Notes under the pieces: generated by a model
Databases searched by the model: none
Seen by the model: the letters and a program-made list of their open reading frames with translations, nothing else
Told to the model about the DNA's origin: nothing
Position numbers and translations under genes: made by a program
From: JAJEFO01 sp009843725
Lineage (GTDB): Bacteria; Pseudomonadota; Alphaproteobacteria; Rhodobacterales; Rhodobacteraceae
DNA: 64,000 nt
Assembly: GCA_965243215.1 (NCBI GenBank)
Contig: CBDEUJ010000004.1
Span: 1,426,001-1,490,000 of the forward strand
Direction: 5' to 3'
Part shown: positions 52,081 to 61,788 of the stretch, piece by piece
Layout: each line of letters starts with the position of its first letter
How positions within the stretch are numbered: position 1 is the stretch's first letter

Positions 52081-54311
52081 GTTCGTGTTCGGTTGACTTC
52101 ATCGTCCGAAAAGATAACTGATTCCGAACGACCTTCGTCCAATTCTCCCAACACCGCAATTGTCCTGGCTCGATAGTCCAGGTCCTGAATCTTGGCGAGA
52201 CGGGCGTTCACCTCGCGACGGAACAGGCGTTCGCCGGGGCGGCAGTCACTTGAGAGATCGCGTGCATTCAGCCAGTTTTCCTGGTCAAAGGGCGCGCCAA
52301 TCACCAACGATGAACGTGCAGCCAGGACCGAATGAAGCCTCACATAGAACTCCTTTGGCAGACCGAGGGCCTGAACCCGCAGTTCGCTACGCTGATCTTC
52401 AAGGCTGTTCAACAGCAAGTCAAACGTCCATTCGGTCTGCGGGCTCATATCGCAGATTTTCGACAGGTCCAGAACCAGGTCCGTCGCAAAGAGGTCAACG
52501 CGCGCCAGACTCACGAACATCAGTTGAATTGCCAGACGGGCAGGCCGAAAGTCATGCCTCGACCGCTGCGAAGCCAGCCAGGCGCAAAGACGGGCATGGC
52601 TTGGGTGCCTTTCTTCCACGAGGTCAAATGCCGCGTCCGAAATCCGCACAATGGCACCCAATGAGACAAGGCGCTGGACCGCGAACCTTGCCAGTTCGTG
52701 TTCGAGTTCATTCAAGTCCCGATGCGTGTCGGCCTTGCCAGCCGGTGCACAGCCGGCAGATCGCAGAACGCAGATCTCAAAATCCGAAGACGTTGTCGCT
52801 CCCAAAAGAGCCTTGCGCAGAATCTCCGCTCCGCCGACGTTTTCGAGTTCGGCTTCATGCACAAATCCGTTCTTCAGAATTTCGACGAGCCCCAAGGCAT
52901 CGCTGGAGCGCCCTGTGAGACCCAGGTCGCAAGATGCCCCGGCATCTTGCCAGGTGCGGCGCAGGTCCAGCCAATGTGGCCTGTCCAAAGGAGCCTCTTC
53001 CAGGATCTGCACTTTCGGCGAGGCCTTGAACGCGCCGTCCCTGCTCCTCAGCGCAAGCGGATCAAGATCCTTTGGCAGGATCCATCCCCCTTCAACAAGG
53101 CGTCCCGCCAGGTAGAGGCTAGCCGTCCAGACCAGGGGAACATTGGCGTTGTTGCGCATTCCCTGGTCCGGCACCGCGAAGTACAGCTCGGGTATCTGAA
53201 CTTCATCCTTGTCCCCGACCAGCGCGCCTTCCAGGCTCCTGCGATGTTCGGCAACTTCCTCCTCGGCACCGCGGATATTGGCATCGAGATAGGAAAATGC
53301 ATGAAAGAGCGGCCATTGCGCCTCCCACCCCCTGAATTTTGCCAGCTCGCCCACATTGTAATGCAGCCGGTCACGATCCTCGAACCAGCTCTGATGACCA
53401 TCAAGATGGAATCTCAGGTATCCGTGGGACCGGCGCAGCTCTGCATTCAGGTGTGCCCGCACTGCATCAAGGCGCTCCTGATCCAGGGGTGCGAATCCTG
53501 GATAGCCGATCACGGACAGCAAGGCGGCATCTTCGGCCTTGGAAAGGGATTCATCAGGCAGCAAAAGATCAAGCCGGTCAAGCATCATGGCCATGTCGTC
53601 TTCGGACACGCTCAGGTGGCGAATTTCGCGCCCGTCGGGCCCGGTGATGCTGAACTGTGCCCGCTGCGCGGCACGAAGGGCGGCCAAAGCCAGGCCGACG
53701 GAAGAGTTGTTGACTTCCGGTTGTCCGTGGTTGGTCTTGCGTCCCCGCTCCCACACGCCGAAATCCGGGGTCGATGCCGCTGCGGAAATGTAGTGGACGA
53801 GGTTCTGCAACAACGCGAACTCGGGTTCCGTGTTGACGATGTTAAGTCCGCCAGCCGTGAACTGTGCGCAGTTGAGGACGTACAACGCCTTGGAATCAAG
53901 CTGAAGATGCCCCCATGCATCGTTGGCGACAACCGCCCCGCCATCTCCCAGCGCAAATTTCGCGTGCACGGCGTGGCAGTGGTCTCGGCTGCGCTTGAAT
54001 GCTTCGATGTTGTCGCATTGCTGGCGCATCGACCGCAGCAGGCCTTGCATGCAGCTCTGCACGGCCTGTGCAAGGCGCGCCTGGCGCTTGGGTCTGTAGT
54101 TCACGCGCTGCAGCGCCTTCAACAGCGCCCATATTGCAGCGAGGCCGTAGATGTTGTCCCGCACCCAGGCGTCCGAGTAGTCTCCGGATGCCAGCACGGC
54201 GGTGGACGCCGGGAAAAGACCGGTGACCGGGTTCTGGCGAGACAGGATTGCCTCTTCGACCAGATCGCAAGACAGATCAAGTTGGCCGTTGGAGTTCGAA
54301 TGCTCTGGCAT
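52077..54311 (-). CDS. GH15/phosphorylase-kinase-alpha-like protein
   Basis: A protein of about 744 residues with the (alpha/alpha)6-barrel fold shared by GH15 glucoamylases and the regulatory alpha/beta subunits of eukaryotic phosphorylase kinase. Recognisable stretches are SRQNPVTGLFPAST, DYSDAWVRDNIYGLAAIWAL, HAKFALGDGGAVVANDAWGHLQLDSKALYV and DRLHYNVGELAKFRGWEAQWPLF. Whether it is a hydrolase or a regulator is unclear; no signal peptide is seen. The ATG at 54311 gives MPEHSNSNGQ; the frame is open 19 codons further. It is placed between maltoporin and MalQ, so it must act on maltodextrin or glycogen metabolism. Confidence 0.8.
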   Translation of the reverse strand: MPEHSNSNGQLDLSCDLVEEAILSRQNPVTGLFPASTAVLASGDYSDAWVRDNIYGLAAIWALLKALQRVNYRPKRQARLAQAVQSCMQGLLRSMRQQCDNIEAFKRSRDHCHAVHAKFALGDGGAVVANDAWGHLQLDSKALYVLNCAQFTAGGLNIVNTEPEFALLQNLVHYISAAASTPDFGVWERGRKTNHGQPEVNNSSVGLALAALRAAQRAQFSITGPDGREIRHLSVSEDDMAMMLDRLDLLLPDESLSKAEDAALLSVIGYPGFAPLDQERLDAVRAHLNAELRRSHGYLRFHLDGHQSWFEDRDRLHYNVGELAKFRGWEAQWPLFHAFSYLDANIRGAEEEVAEHRRSLEGALVGDKDEVQIPELYFAVPDQGMRNNANVPLVWTASLYLAGRLVEGGWILPKDLDPLALRSRDGAFKASPKVQILEEAPLDRPHWLDLRRTWQDAGASCDLGLTGRSSDALGLVEILKNGFVHEAELENVGGAEILRKALLGATTSSDFEICVLRSAGCAPAGKADTHRDLNELEHELARFAVQRLVSLGAIVRISDAAFDLVEERHPSHARLCAWLASQRSRHDFRPARLAIQLMFVSLARVDLFATDLVLDLSKICDMSPQTEWTFDLLLNSLEDQRSELRVQALGLPKEFYVRLHSVLAARSSLVIGAPFDQENWLNARDLSSDCRPGERLFRREVNARLAKIQDLDYRARTIAVLGELDEGRSESVIFSDDEVNRTRT

Positions 54312-54415
54312 CGCGGTTCGCCTGCAGACAAGCAGGACTTTCCTGAAGATCAGGCACTTCCGGACCATGCCCGGCGTTGCGGTCCGGGCCCTTTCGGTCC
54401 TGGCAGCACCCTAGG

Positions 54416-55732
54416 TCAGAACCAGCTTTCGAACGAAAGCCCATAGCTGAACCCGTCCGTGGCAGTCACGCCGCCAATGCCGCTTTGCGCGGCATTGGCG
54501 TATGGGCGGTTCCAGGAACCGTAAGTCGCGAAGGCCCGCAGTTGCGGCCGCCCGAAGACGCCTTCCTTCCCGAAGGTGTAGGTCGGCGCGATCGTCGCCT
54601 TGCGGAGAATGTTCGCGTCGGTGGCGTCGTTTTCCCAACGATCAAGCCCGAATTCCGCCTGAACCGCCCAGCTCTCGTTGATCTGGTACTGTGGGCGGAA
54701 ACCAGCTGACTGATACTTTTCCTGAAAGCCGCCATCGTACTCGATCACTTCGTGAACGGCCGTTGTCAGCGTCTGGAACCGCTTGGATCTGCCGACCATG
54801 CCATGAAAGACAAAACGGTCACGTTTGTCATTGCCGCCGGCAAACGCAGTACCGCTGCTGTCGAGAGACATCGCCGCGCCGGTGCCGCGCATGTAGGCAA
54901 AGACCAGGTAGCCACCAAGAAAGTTCTCTCGGGTCAGGTGAAGCCGGTACGCCATGCCGTCTTCGGCCCTGCCTGGGCTGGCCGGATTTGAAGGCGTCTG
55001 GAAGCCGTCGCCGCTGCCATCCGCGTAGGAGACGCCCAGCTCCGCCTTCCAGTTGTCGTGCAGGCTGACGTCATGAAGGCGGGCGTCATAGGTCCGGACC
55101 CGGAAGTCCCGGGCGGCGTCTGGATCGTTGGAGAATGCCGGCTTCTTCACGGCGAAGTGGGCCAGGGACAAGTTGCCGAAGTCGAGCGTCACGTTCTCGA
55201 CACCCAAGCCCCAACCGAAACCGGACGGGGAATAGTCTTCGTAGTAATAGTCCGTCATGTGGACGTCCTTGCGACGATAGAAACGCCGGCCGGCCCATAT
55301 CGTCGCCTTGCCAAATGCACCCTGCCCGAAATTTCGTACGCCACCCCACGCCTCTCGCAGGTTCCGCTCGGCCGCCCACTTCGGAAAGTCGAAATCGTTG
55401 ACGTTCGCGCCGGTATCGACCTGGGCCTTGGCAATGACTTCAGAGCCGTTGTCCAGCTGTCCTGACATTCCGAAGCCATACGACAAGTAGAAGTCGTCCT
55501 CGTTGCCGAGACGGTAGTTTCGGATATTCAAGTTGCTTTGTGCGAAAGGAACAAGAGTGAACTCGCGCAGGTCCTCGTGACCCGACTCGCTGGCCGGACG
55601 ACCCGCCTCCGTCTTGCCAAGACTCAAGCGGACGTAACCTTCGTCGAAGAATTTCCAGTCCGCGGCGGCCGCGGGAGCGCTCAGCCCAAGCGTCAGCCCG
55701 CTCATGACGATCCCCAGCGTCTGTCCCTTCAT
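54416..55732 (-). CDS. lamB: Maltoporin (LamB-type outer-membrane porin)
   Basis: A 438-residue outer-membrane beta-barrel for passage of maltodextrins. It has a signal peptide (about 1-24, ending APAAAA), the maltoporin hallmark GRRFYRRKDVHMTDYYY, and a terminal Phe (SFESWF) needed for outer-membrane assembly. Length is close to the enterobacterial protein. AAGGAG lies six bases before the ATG at 55732. It belongs to the operon with the importer and amylase. Confidence 0.92.
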   Translation of the reverse strand: MKGQTLGIVMSGLTLGLSAPAAAADWKFFDEGYVRLSLGKTEAGRPASESGHEDLREFTLVPFAQSNLNIRNYRLGNEDDFYLSYGFGMSGQLDNGSEVIAKAQVDTGANVNDFDFPKWAAERNLREAWGGVRNFGQGAFGKATIWAGRRFYRRKDVHMTDYYYEDYSPSGFGWGLGVENVTLDFGNLSLAHFAVKKPAFSNDPDAARDFRVRTYDARLHDVSLHDNWKAELGVSYADGSGDGFQTPSNPASPGRAEDGMAYRLHLTRENFLGGYLVFAYMRGTGAAMSLDSSGTAFAGGNDKRDRFVFHGMVGRSKRFQTLTTAVHEVIEYDGGFQEKYQSAGFRPQYQINESWAVQAEFGLDRWENDATDANILRKATIAPTYTFGKEGVFGRPQLRAFATYGSWNRPYANAAQSGIGGVTATDGFSYGLSFESWF

Positions 55733-55807
55733 TGTCTTCTCCTTTTGGCGATTCAATGTCACCCAACCGCTGCCGGCAGCATCTCGTTTCAGTGATTCAA
55801 GAGTTCG

Positions 55808-56587
55808 CTACTCGGACCGCTGCATGGTCAGGCGGGCATGTCGCGCTCCAACGCCCCAGCGCAGGCCGCATGAATGGTTCAGTTGCGCGTGCGACCCAAG
55901 AATGTCGATCGCCTGCGGGTCGCAGTCGCCCGCTTTCCCGCCCCCAAACCTGTGCAGGTCCGCGACTTGCTGAACCGCGCGCGTAAGGTAGGCGCCTTCG
56001 ACCGGAAACCCTTCGGTGGATTGCACGACGACCTGATATCCCCAACTGCCCGGTGCGGTGCTCGTTGGAATGGCGCGTCGGGGCACATAGGCCGTGATCG
56101 TGCGGCCATTGCCCGACGCGTTCCTTGCAACCAGTATCCTGCTCGCCTGGCTGCCGGTCACCGACTTGGACGCTTCGGCCTGGTCCTCTGACAGGGATGA
56201 CACGGCGATCGCGCGGTCCCAGCCCGATCCTCTTGCAAACCGCAGATCCAGACCTGGCGTGCCGACGTGGCGCCCGCCCTTTTCATAGTCGATGAAGACC
56301 ATGAACATTTGAACGTCGAAGCCCTTGCCGGTGCCCCACTTGTCCTTGAGCTTGCCGACCAGGTCGAATTCAAGGCGCAGCAGTTCGCCCGTCTCGGTGA
56401 CGCGAAACTCCGCAAGGTCAAACGAACCCTTCGTGTAAACCGAATCCAGCGGATAGGTGATGGCACCGTGGCCGACATCGTCGCCCGCCGGATCCACGAA
56501 CCGGACATCTGCGGCCTGGCCGGCAACCGCGGCGGCGCTCAAGGCACCGGCAGTTGCGATCGTGCAGACCCATTTCCAGATTGACAT
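55808..56587 (-). CDS. Secreted glucodextranase-C-like protein
   Basis: A 259-residue periplasmic protein. After a signal peptide (MSIWKWVCTIATAGALSAAAVAGQA) it has the beta-sandwich of the C-terminal domain of glucodextranase: VRFVDPAGDDVGHGAITYPLDS, GSFDLAEFRV, LKDKWGTGKGFDVQMFMVFIDYEKGG. In other proteins this domain follows a glycosidase domain and probably binds carbohydrate or the envelope; here it is free-standing. It follows malG by 13 bases and precedes lamB, so it may hand maltodextrins to the importer or hold them at the surface. Confidence 0.78.
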   Translation of the reverse strand: MSIWKWVCTIATAGALSAAAVAGQAADVRFVDPAGDDVGHGAITYPLDSVYTKGSFDLAEFRVTETGELLRLEFDLVGKLKDKWGTGKGFDVQMFMVFIDYEKGGRHVGTPGLDLRFARGSGWDRAIAVSSLSEDQAEASKSVTGSQASRILVARNASGNGRTITAYVPRRAIPTSTAPGSWGYQVVVQSTEGFPVEGAYLTRAVQQVADLHRFGGGKAGDCDPQAIDILGSHAQLNHSCGLRWGVGARHARLTMQRSE

Positions 56588-56600
56588 TGCTGGTCCTCCG

Positions 56601-57509
56601 TTAGCCCTTGACCCCGCCTGCGGTCAGGCCGGACACAAGGTATTTCTGCAAGAAGAAGAAAAGCACCACGACCGGAATGGACACCATGATTGCCCCCGCC
56701 GCGAAGTAGCCCCATTTTGCATCGAATTCCGTGATGAAGAACTTCAGGCCCACCGGCACGGTGTAGAGATCCTCGCTGTCCATGAACAAGGCCGCCAGGA
56801 TGAATTCGTTCCATGCCGTCATGAACGAAAACAGCGCGGTGACGGCCACGGCCGGGCGGGCCAGCGGGAGGATCACCTTGATGAAGATCTGCCCGCGGTT
56901 GGCGCCATCCATGATCGCGCTTTCCTCGATGTCATACGGGATCGTGTCGAAGTACCCCTTGAGCATCCATACGCAGAAAGGGATCGCCGTCACCGCATAG
57001 ACCAGCATCAAGCCGAACGGCGTATTGCCCAGGCTCAGCACTTCCACGATCAGGATGTAGAGCGGGATCATCATCAGCGTGCCCGGAAACATCTGGCTGA
57101 CAAGGAACATCATCAGTCCGGTATCGCGGCCTGCAAACCGGAACCGCGAAAACGCGTAAGCGGCCGAACAGGCAAGCGCGACCCCCAGGACCGTCGTCAG
57201 GAAGGACACCACGGCCGAGTTCCAAAGCCAGGTAAAGAACGGCTCCTGCACCAGGACATCGCGGAAGTTCCTCATCGAGAAGTTCTCCGGCCAGGGCGCG
57301 ATCGCCCGCAGTTGCTGCCAGATCGAGGCATCCTCCGGGATGGCCACGATCGACAGGCCCTGCTGGCCGGAAAAGGCCAGCGACAGGACCCAGGCCACCG
57401 GATAGAGCGACAGGGCCGTAAAGGTGATCAATCCAAGATGGAGGAACACGTTGGGGTGCACGCGCAGCCTGGGCTTGGCGAAGTTGGAGCTGGCTTCAGG
57501 AGAAGACAT
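56601..57509 (-). CDS. malG: Maltodextrin ABC permease
   Basis: A 302-residue inner-membrane permease with six predicted spans. The EAA loop is EESAIMDGANRGQIFIKVILPLARP. The C-terminus LVSGLTAGGVKG matches MalG, whose tail inserts into the MalK dimer. The gene starts one base after the malF stop. It forms the channel with the malF product. Confidence 0.92.
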   Translation of the reverse strand: MSSPEASSNFAKPRLRVHPNVFLHLGLITFTALSLYPVAWVLSLAFSGQQGLSIVAIPEDASIWQQLRAIAPWPENFSMRNFRDVLVQEPFFTWLWNSAVVSFLTTVLGVALACSAAYAFSRFRFAGRDTGLMMFLVSQMFPGTLMMIPLYILIVEVLSLGNTPFGLMLVYAVTAIPFCVWMLKGYFDTIPYDIEESAIMDGANRGQIFIKVILPLARPAVAVTALFSFMTAWNEFILAALFMDSEDLYTVPVGLKFFITEFDAKWGYFAAGAIMVSIPVVVLFFFLQKYLVSGLTAGGVKG

Positions 57510-57510
57510 T

Positions 57511-59475
57511 TCAGGCCTCCGTCGCTTTGGTCATGCGGTTCTGGAAGATGCCGTAGACAAGCAGGATCGCGAAAATGATCACGGAATAGGCTGCGGCATA
57601 GCCGTAGCGGTATTCCTCGAACGCGATCTTGTAGGACTTCGTGATCAGGATCTCGTTTGCTCCAAGCGGCGCACCACCGGACACAAGGTAGATCACGTTG
57701 AACATGTTGAAGGTCCAAACCACGCTCAGGATGATGGCAGGCACCATCACGGGCTTCAGTTGCGGCATTGTGATGCGTCTGAAGGTCTGCCAACGGGTGG
57801 CGCCCTCCAGCGCGGCCGCCTCGTACATGTCCTTGGGGATTGACGACAGCCCGCCAAGCGCCACCACCATCATGAACGGGAAGGACAGCCAGACATTGGT
57901 CGCAAGGCCGGTGAGAAACGCGGCGCCAAAGCTGTTGAACCACTGCACCGGAGTGCCGCCAAACATCTCGATCACGGCGTTGACGACCCCGAATTCAAAG
58001 TTGAACATGCCCTTCCACACCAAGGCGGTGATGTAGTTCGGAATGGCCCAGGGCAGGATCAGCATGATGCGATAGGCGCTCTTGCCGCGCAGGCGGTCGG
58101 TGTTGAGCGCCAGCGCCAGCGCCAGCCCGATCGCCGTGCCCAGGAACACGTTGCTGACGGTCCAAAGCACGGTCACGAAAAGTGTCCACCAGAAGCTGTC
58201 ATAGTTCAGGGCCCCGCCTTCAAAAAGGTCGAAGTCCGTCAGAATTGCATGGTAGTTGCTGAGCCAGACCCAGTTGTCCGCCCATGGCTCTGACAGGGTG
58301 AACTGCGTCTTGTCGGTAAAGCTGAGCCCGATGCCGTAGGAAAACGGATAGATCACCAGGAGCAACATGCCGATCATTGCGGGCGCGACATAGGCATAGG
58401 CAACCCGGTGCTCGACCAGGGTGCCCCAGATCCGGGACGCGACGCCGAAGGCGAAGAGCGCAATTATGCCGCAGCCCGTCAGGCCGACGAACGCAAGGCT
58501 CGACCCGACGCCGGACCACCCCAGTGACGCATGGGCCGTCACCTGGACCCAGTTGATCTCCATCGCGTCATTGAAGATGCCCAGCGGGCGACGATAGTGA
58601 TCCGTGTCCAGGAGCGATGCCTGGATCTGGCCCTCGCTCCACTGGAACAAGGCTGCAAGCGAATTGGCGAGTTCCAACGTGCCGACATCGAGGCTGGAAT
58701 TCAGGTTCGAGACGGCAATGAAGGAGAAGACAGCGAACAGCGCCACGAAGGCCAGCACCGCCGCAGCGAACCGGTTCCAGTCGTCGCCGGACCAGAACGG
58801 CATCCAGTTTCGCAGCAGCCCGCTTTCGCCCTGCCCAACGGCGACAAGGACGACCGTCGCCAGCATGACCATGGCCGCAGCGAACCAGAGCCCGGAATGC
58901 GTTTCCGGCTCCGGATGCATCAGCTCGACCATGCCGATCAAGCGCCCACTTGCGTCCTCGATGGGAACGGCCACGGAAAACTGCCCTTCAGACGGGGACC
59001 TGAAGGCGATCTCGCGCTTGACCTTCAATCCCGACCGGACGTTTTCCTCAACGGAACGAGCCAGTGCGCGGGGTGCGTCAAAGAGCGGCTTTTCTGCGCG
59101 GGTCAGCCGGCGGGGCACGTTGCCGACATCCAGGTCCTCGGCGAGGCTCGAGGCAAGCAGCTCGCGCCCCACGACTATGCGCGCTGCCTCGACCTCCGGA
59201 CGATCGTCAACCAGGGCGAGCAGGCGCGATTGCAACTGGCCATCGTCGCGTTCCAGCAACCGGCCGGCGGCCTGTGCCATCGCATTCGCGTGAACCAGCG
59301 CATTTCGTTTGGCAAAGTCCTGTGCCACGCGGTTCTGAGCGCCGTGGTGCAGGGTGAGGGCCGCCAGGAGAGCGCATGCGATCCCGATGATCAGACCCAG
59401 CCCGGACCTGTCAATGAGTGCGCTCGGCGCGCGCGCGCCGACAGCGGCCTCTTCCTCTGCACCAAGGCCCGCCAT
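57511..59475 (-). CDS. malF: Maltodextrin ABC permease with extra N-terminal sensor-like domain
   Basis: A 654-residue permease. The C-terminal part (about 350-654) is standard MalF, with EAA loop YEAAALEGATRWQTFRRITMPQLKP. The N-terminal about 220 residues are unusual: a membrane span (GLGLIIGIACALLAALTL), a periplasmic region of about 140 residues with the look of a single-Cache sensor (LLERDDGQLQSRLLALVDD ... FSVAVPIEDASGRLIGMVELMHP), then another span. A second periplasmic stretch (about 260-320) follows further spans. Classical MalF has a large P2 loop but not this domain. Its start overlaps the malE stop by one base. Confidence 0.9.
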   Translation of the reverse strand: MAGLGAEEEAAVGARAPSALIDRSGLGLIIGIACALLAALTLHHGAQNRVAQDFAKRNALVHANAMAQAAGRLLERDDGQLQSRLLALVDDRPEVEAARIVVGRELLASSLAEDLDVGNVPRRLTRAEKPLFDAPRALARSVEENVRSGLKVKREIAFRSPSEGQFSVAVPIEDASGRLIGMVELMHPEPETHSGLWFAAAMVMLATVVLVAVGQGESGLLRNWMPFWSGDDWNRFAAAVLAFVALFAVFSFIAVSNLNSSLDVGTLELANSLAALFQWSEGQIQASLLDTDHYRRPLGIFNDAMEINWVQVTAHASLGWSGVGSSLAFVGLTGCGIIALFAFGVASRIWGTLVEHRVAYAYVAPAMIGMLLLVIYPFSYGIGLSFTDKTQFTLSEPWADNWVWLSNYHAILTDFDLFEGGALNYDSFWWTLFVTVLWTVSNVFLGTAIGLALALALNTDRLRGKSAYRIMLILPWAIPNYITALVWKGMFNFEFGVVNAVIEMFGGTPVQWFNSFGAAFLTGLATNVWLSFPFMMVVALGGLSSIPKDMYEAAALEGATRWQTFRRITMPQLKPVMVPAIILSVVWTFNMFNVIYLVSGGAPLGANEILITKSYKIAFEEYRYGYAAAYSVIIFAILLVYGIFQNRMTKATEA

Positions 59476-60668
59476 CAGCGTGCCTGCTTCAGGTTGGCAA
59501 TGCCTTCCAGAACGTCATTCTGCGCGGCGGACAGGGCGTCGACAGCAGAGGCATCCGCCGTGAGGGCGCCTTTCAAGGCCGTGTCGAGCGGTCCCCAAAC
59601 CAGCGACATTTCCAGACGGTTGGGCATCGGCTCCGCCGCGCTGAGCTGGGCGAAGAAACCGGACATGATCGGATCGGATGCAATGTCATCGTGTTCGAAG
59701 ACCGCTCGGTTGGAAGGCAGCTGCCTGCCAACGGATGCCATCACGTATGCCTGTTCTGCCGAGGTCAGGAAGCGCGCAAAATCCATCGAGACGTCATGCG
59801 TGTCCGGGCGCTGCATCGAGAGAAAGAGGCCCTCAACCGTCATCCACGGACGCATCGGATTTCCGGATTCGTCAATGGTCGGAAGCGCTGCGACACCAAA
59901 GTCGACGGACGGATCAATTGACCCGGCAAACCAGGGACCGTCCATCAGCATGCCCAGCTTGCCCTGGTTGAACAGCGCTCCCAGCACTGCAGACGTCGGC
60001 TCCTGAGGCATCAGGGCCTCTTCGCGAGCAAACTGGCGAATCCAGTCGACGGACTGCGCATTGCCCTCCGAATCCAGCGTCGGCGCGCCGTCTGCGCCGA
60101 AGACACCACCACCAAAACCGTTCATCAAGGCGGAGTGATAGTAGGCAATGTCATATGCATAGGCAAAGCCGAAGCTGTCCGATCCCTTCATTTCCGCAGC
60201 CATCCGCCGCAGGTCGTCCGTCGTTTCTGGAGGATCCTGAACCAGCGCCTTGTTGTAGTACAGGGCAGGCATCTTGAAGTTCAGGGGAAACGCGTAGATT
60301 TCGTCCTCGAAGGTCATGGCGCCGACCAGGGCGGGATCAAAGACCTGCAGCTCTTCAGGTTCCACAAGGAATGTAAGAGGTTCCAGCAGACCGCCGGTCG
60401 CCACCCAACCGCCGATCCGGTCCTGAGCGAAGATGAAGGCATCCGGCCCCTGACCGCGTGGCACCGCCGCAGTGATCTTGTCAGCGTAGGCGTCGTGCGG
60501 AACGGCTTGCAGTTCCACCTTTGTGTCAGACCGCGCGTTGAAGTTTTCGGCGACCTGTTCGAGCGCGGCCTTTTCGGCACCCCTATAGGAGTGCCAGACC
60601 ACGATGTCGGCCTGGGCGGCAATGCCGCCAAAGGCGGACAGTGCAATCGCAAGTATGAAGATTCTCAT
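59475..60668 (-). CDS. malE: Maltodextrin-binding periplasmic protein
   Basis: A 397-residue extracellular solute-binding protein of family 1. It has a signal peptide (MRIFILAIALSAFGGIAAQA), then DIVVWHSYRGAEKAALEQV, the standard opening for maltose-binding proteins; GPDAFIFAQDRIGGWVATG and FPLNFKMPALYYNKAL are also MalE-like. GGAGGA lies four bases upstream of the ATG at 60668. It captures maltodextrins for the MalFGK importer. Confidence 0.93.
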   Translation of the reverse strand: MRIFILAIALSAFGGIAAQADIVVWHSYRGAEKAALEQVAENFNARSDTKVELQAVPHDAYADKITAAVPRGQGPDAFIFAQDRIGGWVATGGLLEPLTFLVEPEELQVFDPALVGAMTFEDEIYAFPLNFKMPALYYNKALVQDPPETTDDLRRMAAEMKGSDSFGFAYAYDIAYYHSALMNGFGGGVFGADGAPTLDSEGNAQSVDWIRQFAREEALMPQEPTSAVLGALFNQGKLGMLMDGPWFAGSIDPSVDFGVAALPTIDESGNPMRPWMTVEGLFLSMQRPDTHDVSMDFARFLTSAEQAYVMASVGRQLPSNRAVFEHDDIASDPIMSGFFAQLSAAEPMPNRLEMSLVWGPLDTALKGALTADASAVDALSAAQNDVLEGIANLKQAR

Positions 60669-60696
60669 GTTGTCCTCCAAGGATTCGCTCCGCCGT

Positions 60697-61785
60697 TCAC
60701 ACGCGGAGTTCGGTGTCTGGATCAAAGAAGAGCATGTCGCTGCAGTCCAAATGCACGGTGATCTGAGCGCCGGCCCGAAGGTCCGTTCGCAGGCCCGACA
60801 GACGCACCTGGACGATTTCCCGCCCGACGCGAACATGCGCAATCACCTCGTGGCCGAGTGTTTCCACGATTTCGATCTTTCCTGTCATGCTGGCCGCTTC
60901 GCCGCTGATGCCGGAGGGTTCGGACAGTTGCTCGCAGCGCACGCCCATGCAGACTTCGCGGTTGCGATAGCCGGCCAGTTGCGCCTTTCGTTCCGCATCG
61001 AGCGCCAGGTCGATTCCCTCCCCCGACAGACGACCGCCGTCTTCGGAGACACGCAGCCGGATCATGTTCATTGAAGGGGTTCCGATGAAGCGCGCGACGA
61101 ACACGTTGCGCGGGTTCGTGTAGAGCTCCACCGGAGCGCCCACCTGCTGCATGATGCCGTTTGCAAACACGGCAATTCGGTTGCCCATTGTCATGGCTTC
61201 GGTCTGGTCGTGCGTCACGTAGACCGTGGTGACGCCCGTTTGCTGTTGCAGGCGCGAGATTTCAGCCCGCATGTGAACGCGCAGTTCCGCGTCAAGGTTC
61301 GACAGCGGTTCGTCGAACAGGAACACCGAAGGCTGACGGACGATCGCCCGGCCCAGCGCCACTCGCTGGCGCTGCCCGCCGGACAGGGCCTTGGGCTTGC
61401 GGTCGAGAACCCTTTCCAGCCCCAGCATGTCTGCGGCATCGTCAACAAGGCGCCTGATTTCATCCTTGGGCCTGCGCCGCAGCTCCAGGCCGAAGGCAAT
61501 GTTCTCGCGGACCGTCATGTGCGGGTAGAGCGCGTAGGACTGAAAGACCATCGACACGTCCCGGTCCTTGGGGAGCACGTCGTTGACGACGCGCCCACCG
61601 ATGCTGAGTTCCCCCGCCGAGACGCTTTCAAGCCCGGCAATCATCCGCAGCGAAGTGGACTTGCCGCAGCCCGAAGGCCCGACCAGCACCATGAATTCGC
61701 CTTCCTCGATTTCCAGGTCGAGGTTCTTGACCACCTCGAGTGCGCCGTAACGCTTGACCACCGAACTGAACTGGATGTCTGTCAT
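60697..61785 (-). CDS. malK: Maltodextrin ABC importer ATPase
   Basis: A 362-residue ATPase of the MalK/UgpC group. Walker A GPSGCGKS, signature LSGGQRQR, Walker B VFLFDEP, switch His in VTHDQTEA, and a C-terminal OB-fold regulatory domain. Three bases separate it from the amylase stop and 28 from the malE start. It drives the MalFG permease. The family is promiscuous between sugar importers; the assignment to maltodextrin rests on its operon. Confidence 0.94.
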   Translation of the reverse strand: MTDIQFSSVVKRYGALEVVKNLDLEIEEGEFMVLVGPSGCGKSTSLRMIAGLESVSAGELSIGGRVVNDVLPKDRDVSMVFQSYALYPHMTVRENIAFGLELRRRPKDEIRRLVDDAADMLGLERVLDRKPKALSGGQRQRVALGRAIVRQPSVFLFDEPLSNLDAELRVHMRAEISRLQQQTGVTTVYVTHDQTEAMTMGNRIAVFANGIMQQVGAPVELYTNPRNVFVARFIGTPSMNMIRLRVSEDGGRLSGEGIDLALDAERKAQLAGYRNREVCMGVRCEQLSEPSGISGEAASMTGKIEIVETLGHEVIAHVRVGREIVQVRLSGLRTDLRAGAQITVHLDCSDMLFFDPDTELRV

Positions 61786-61788
61786 GAA

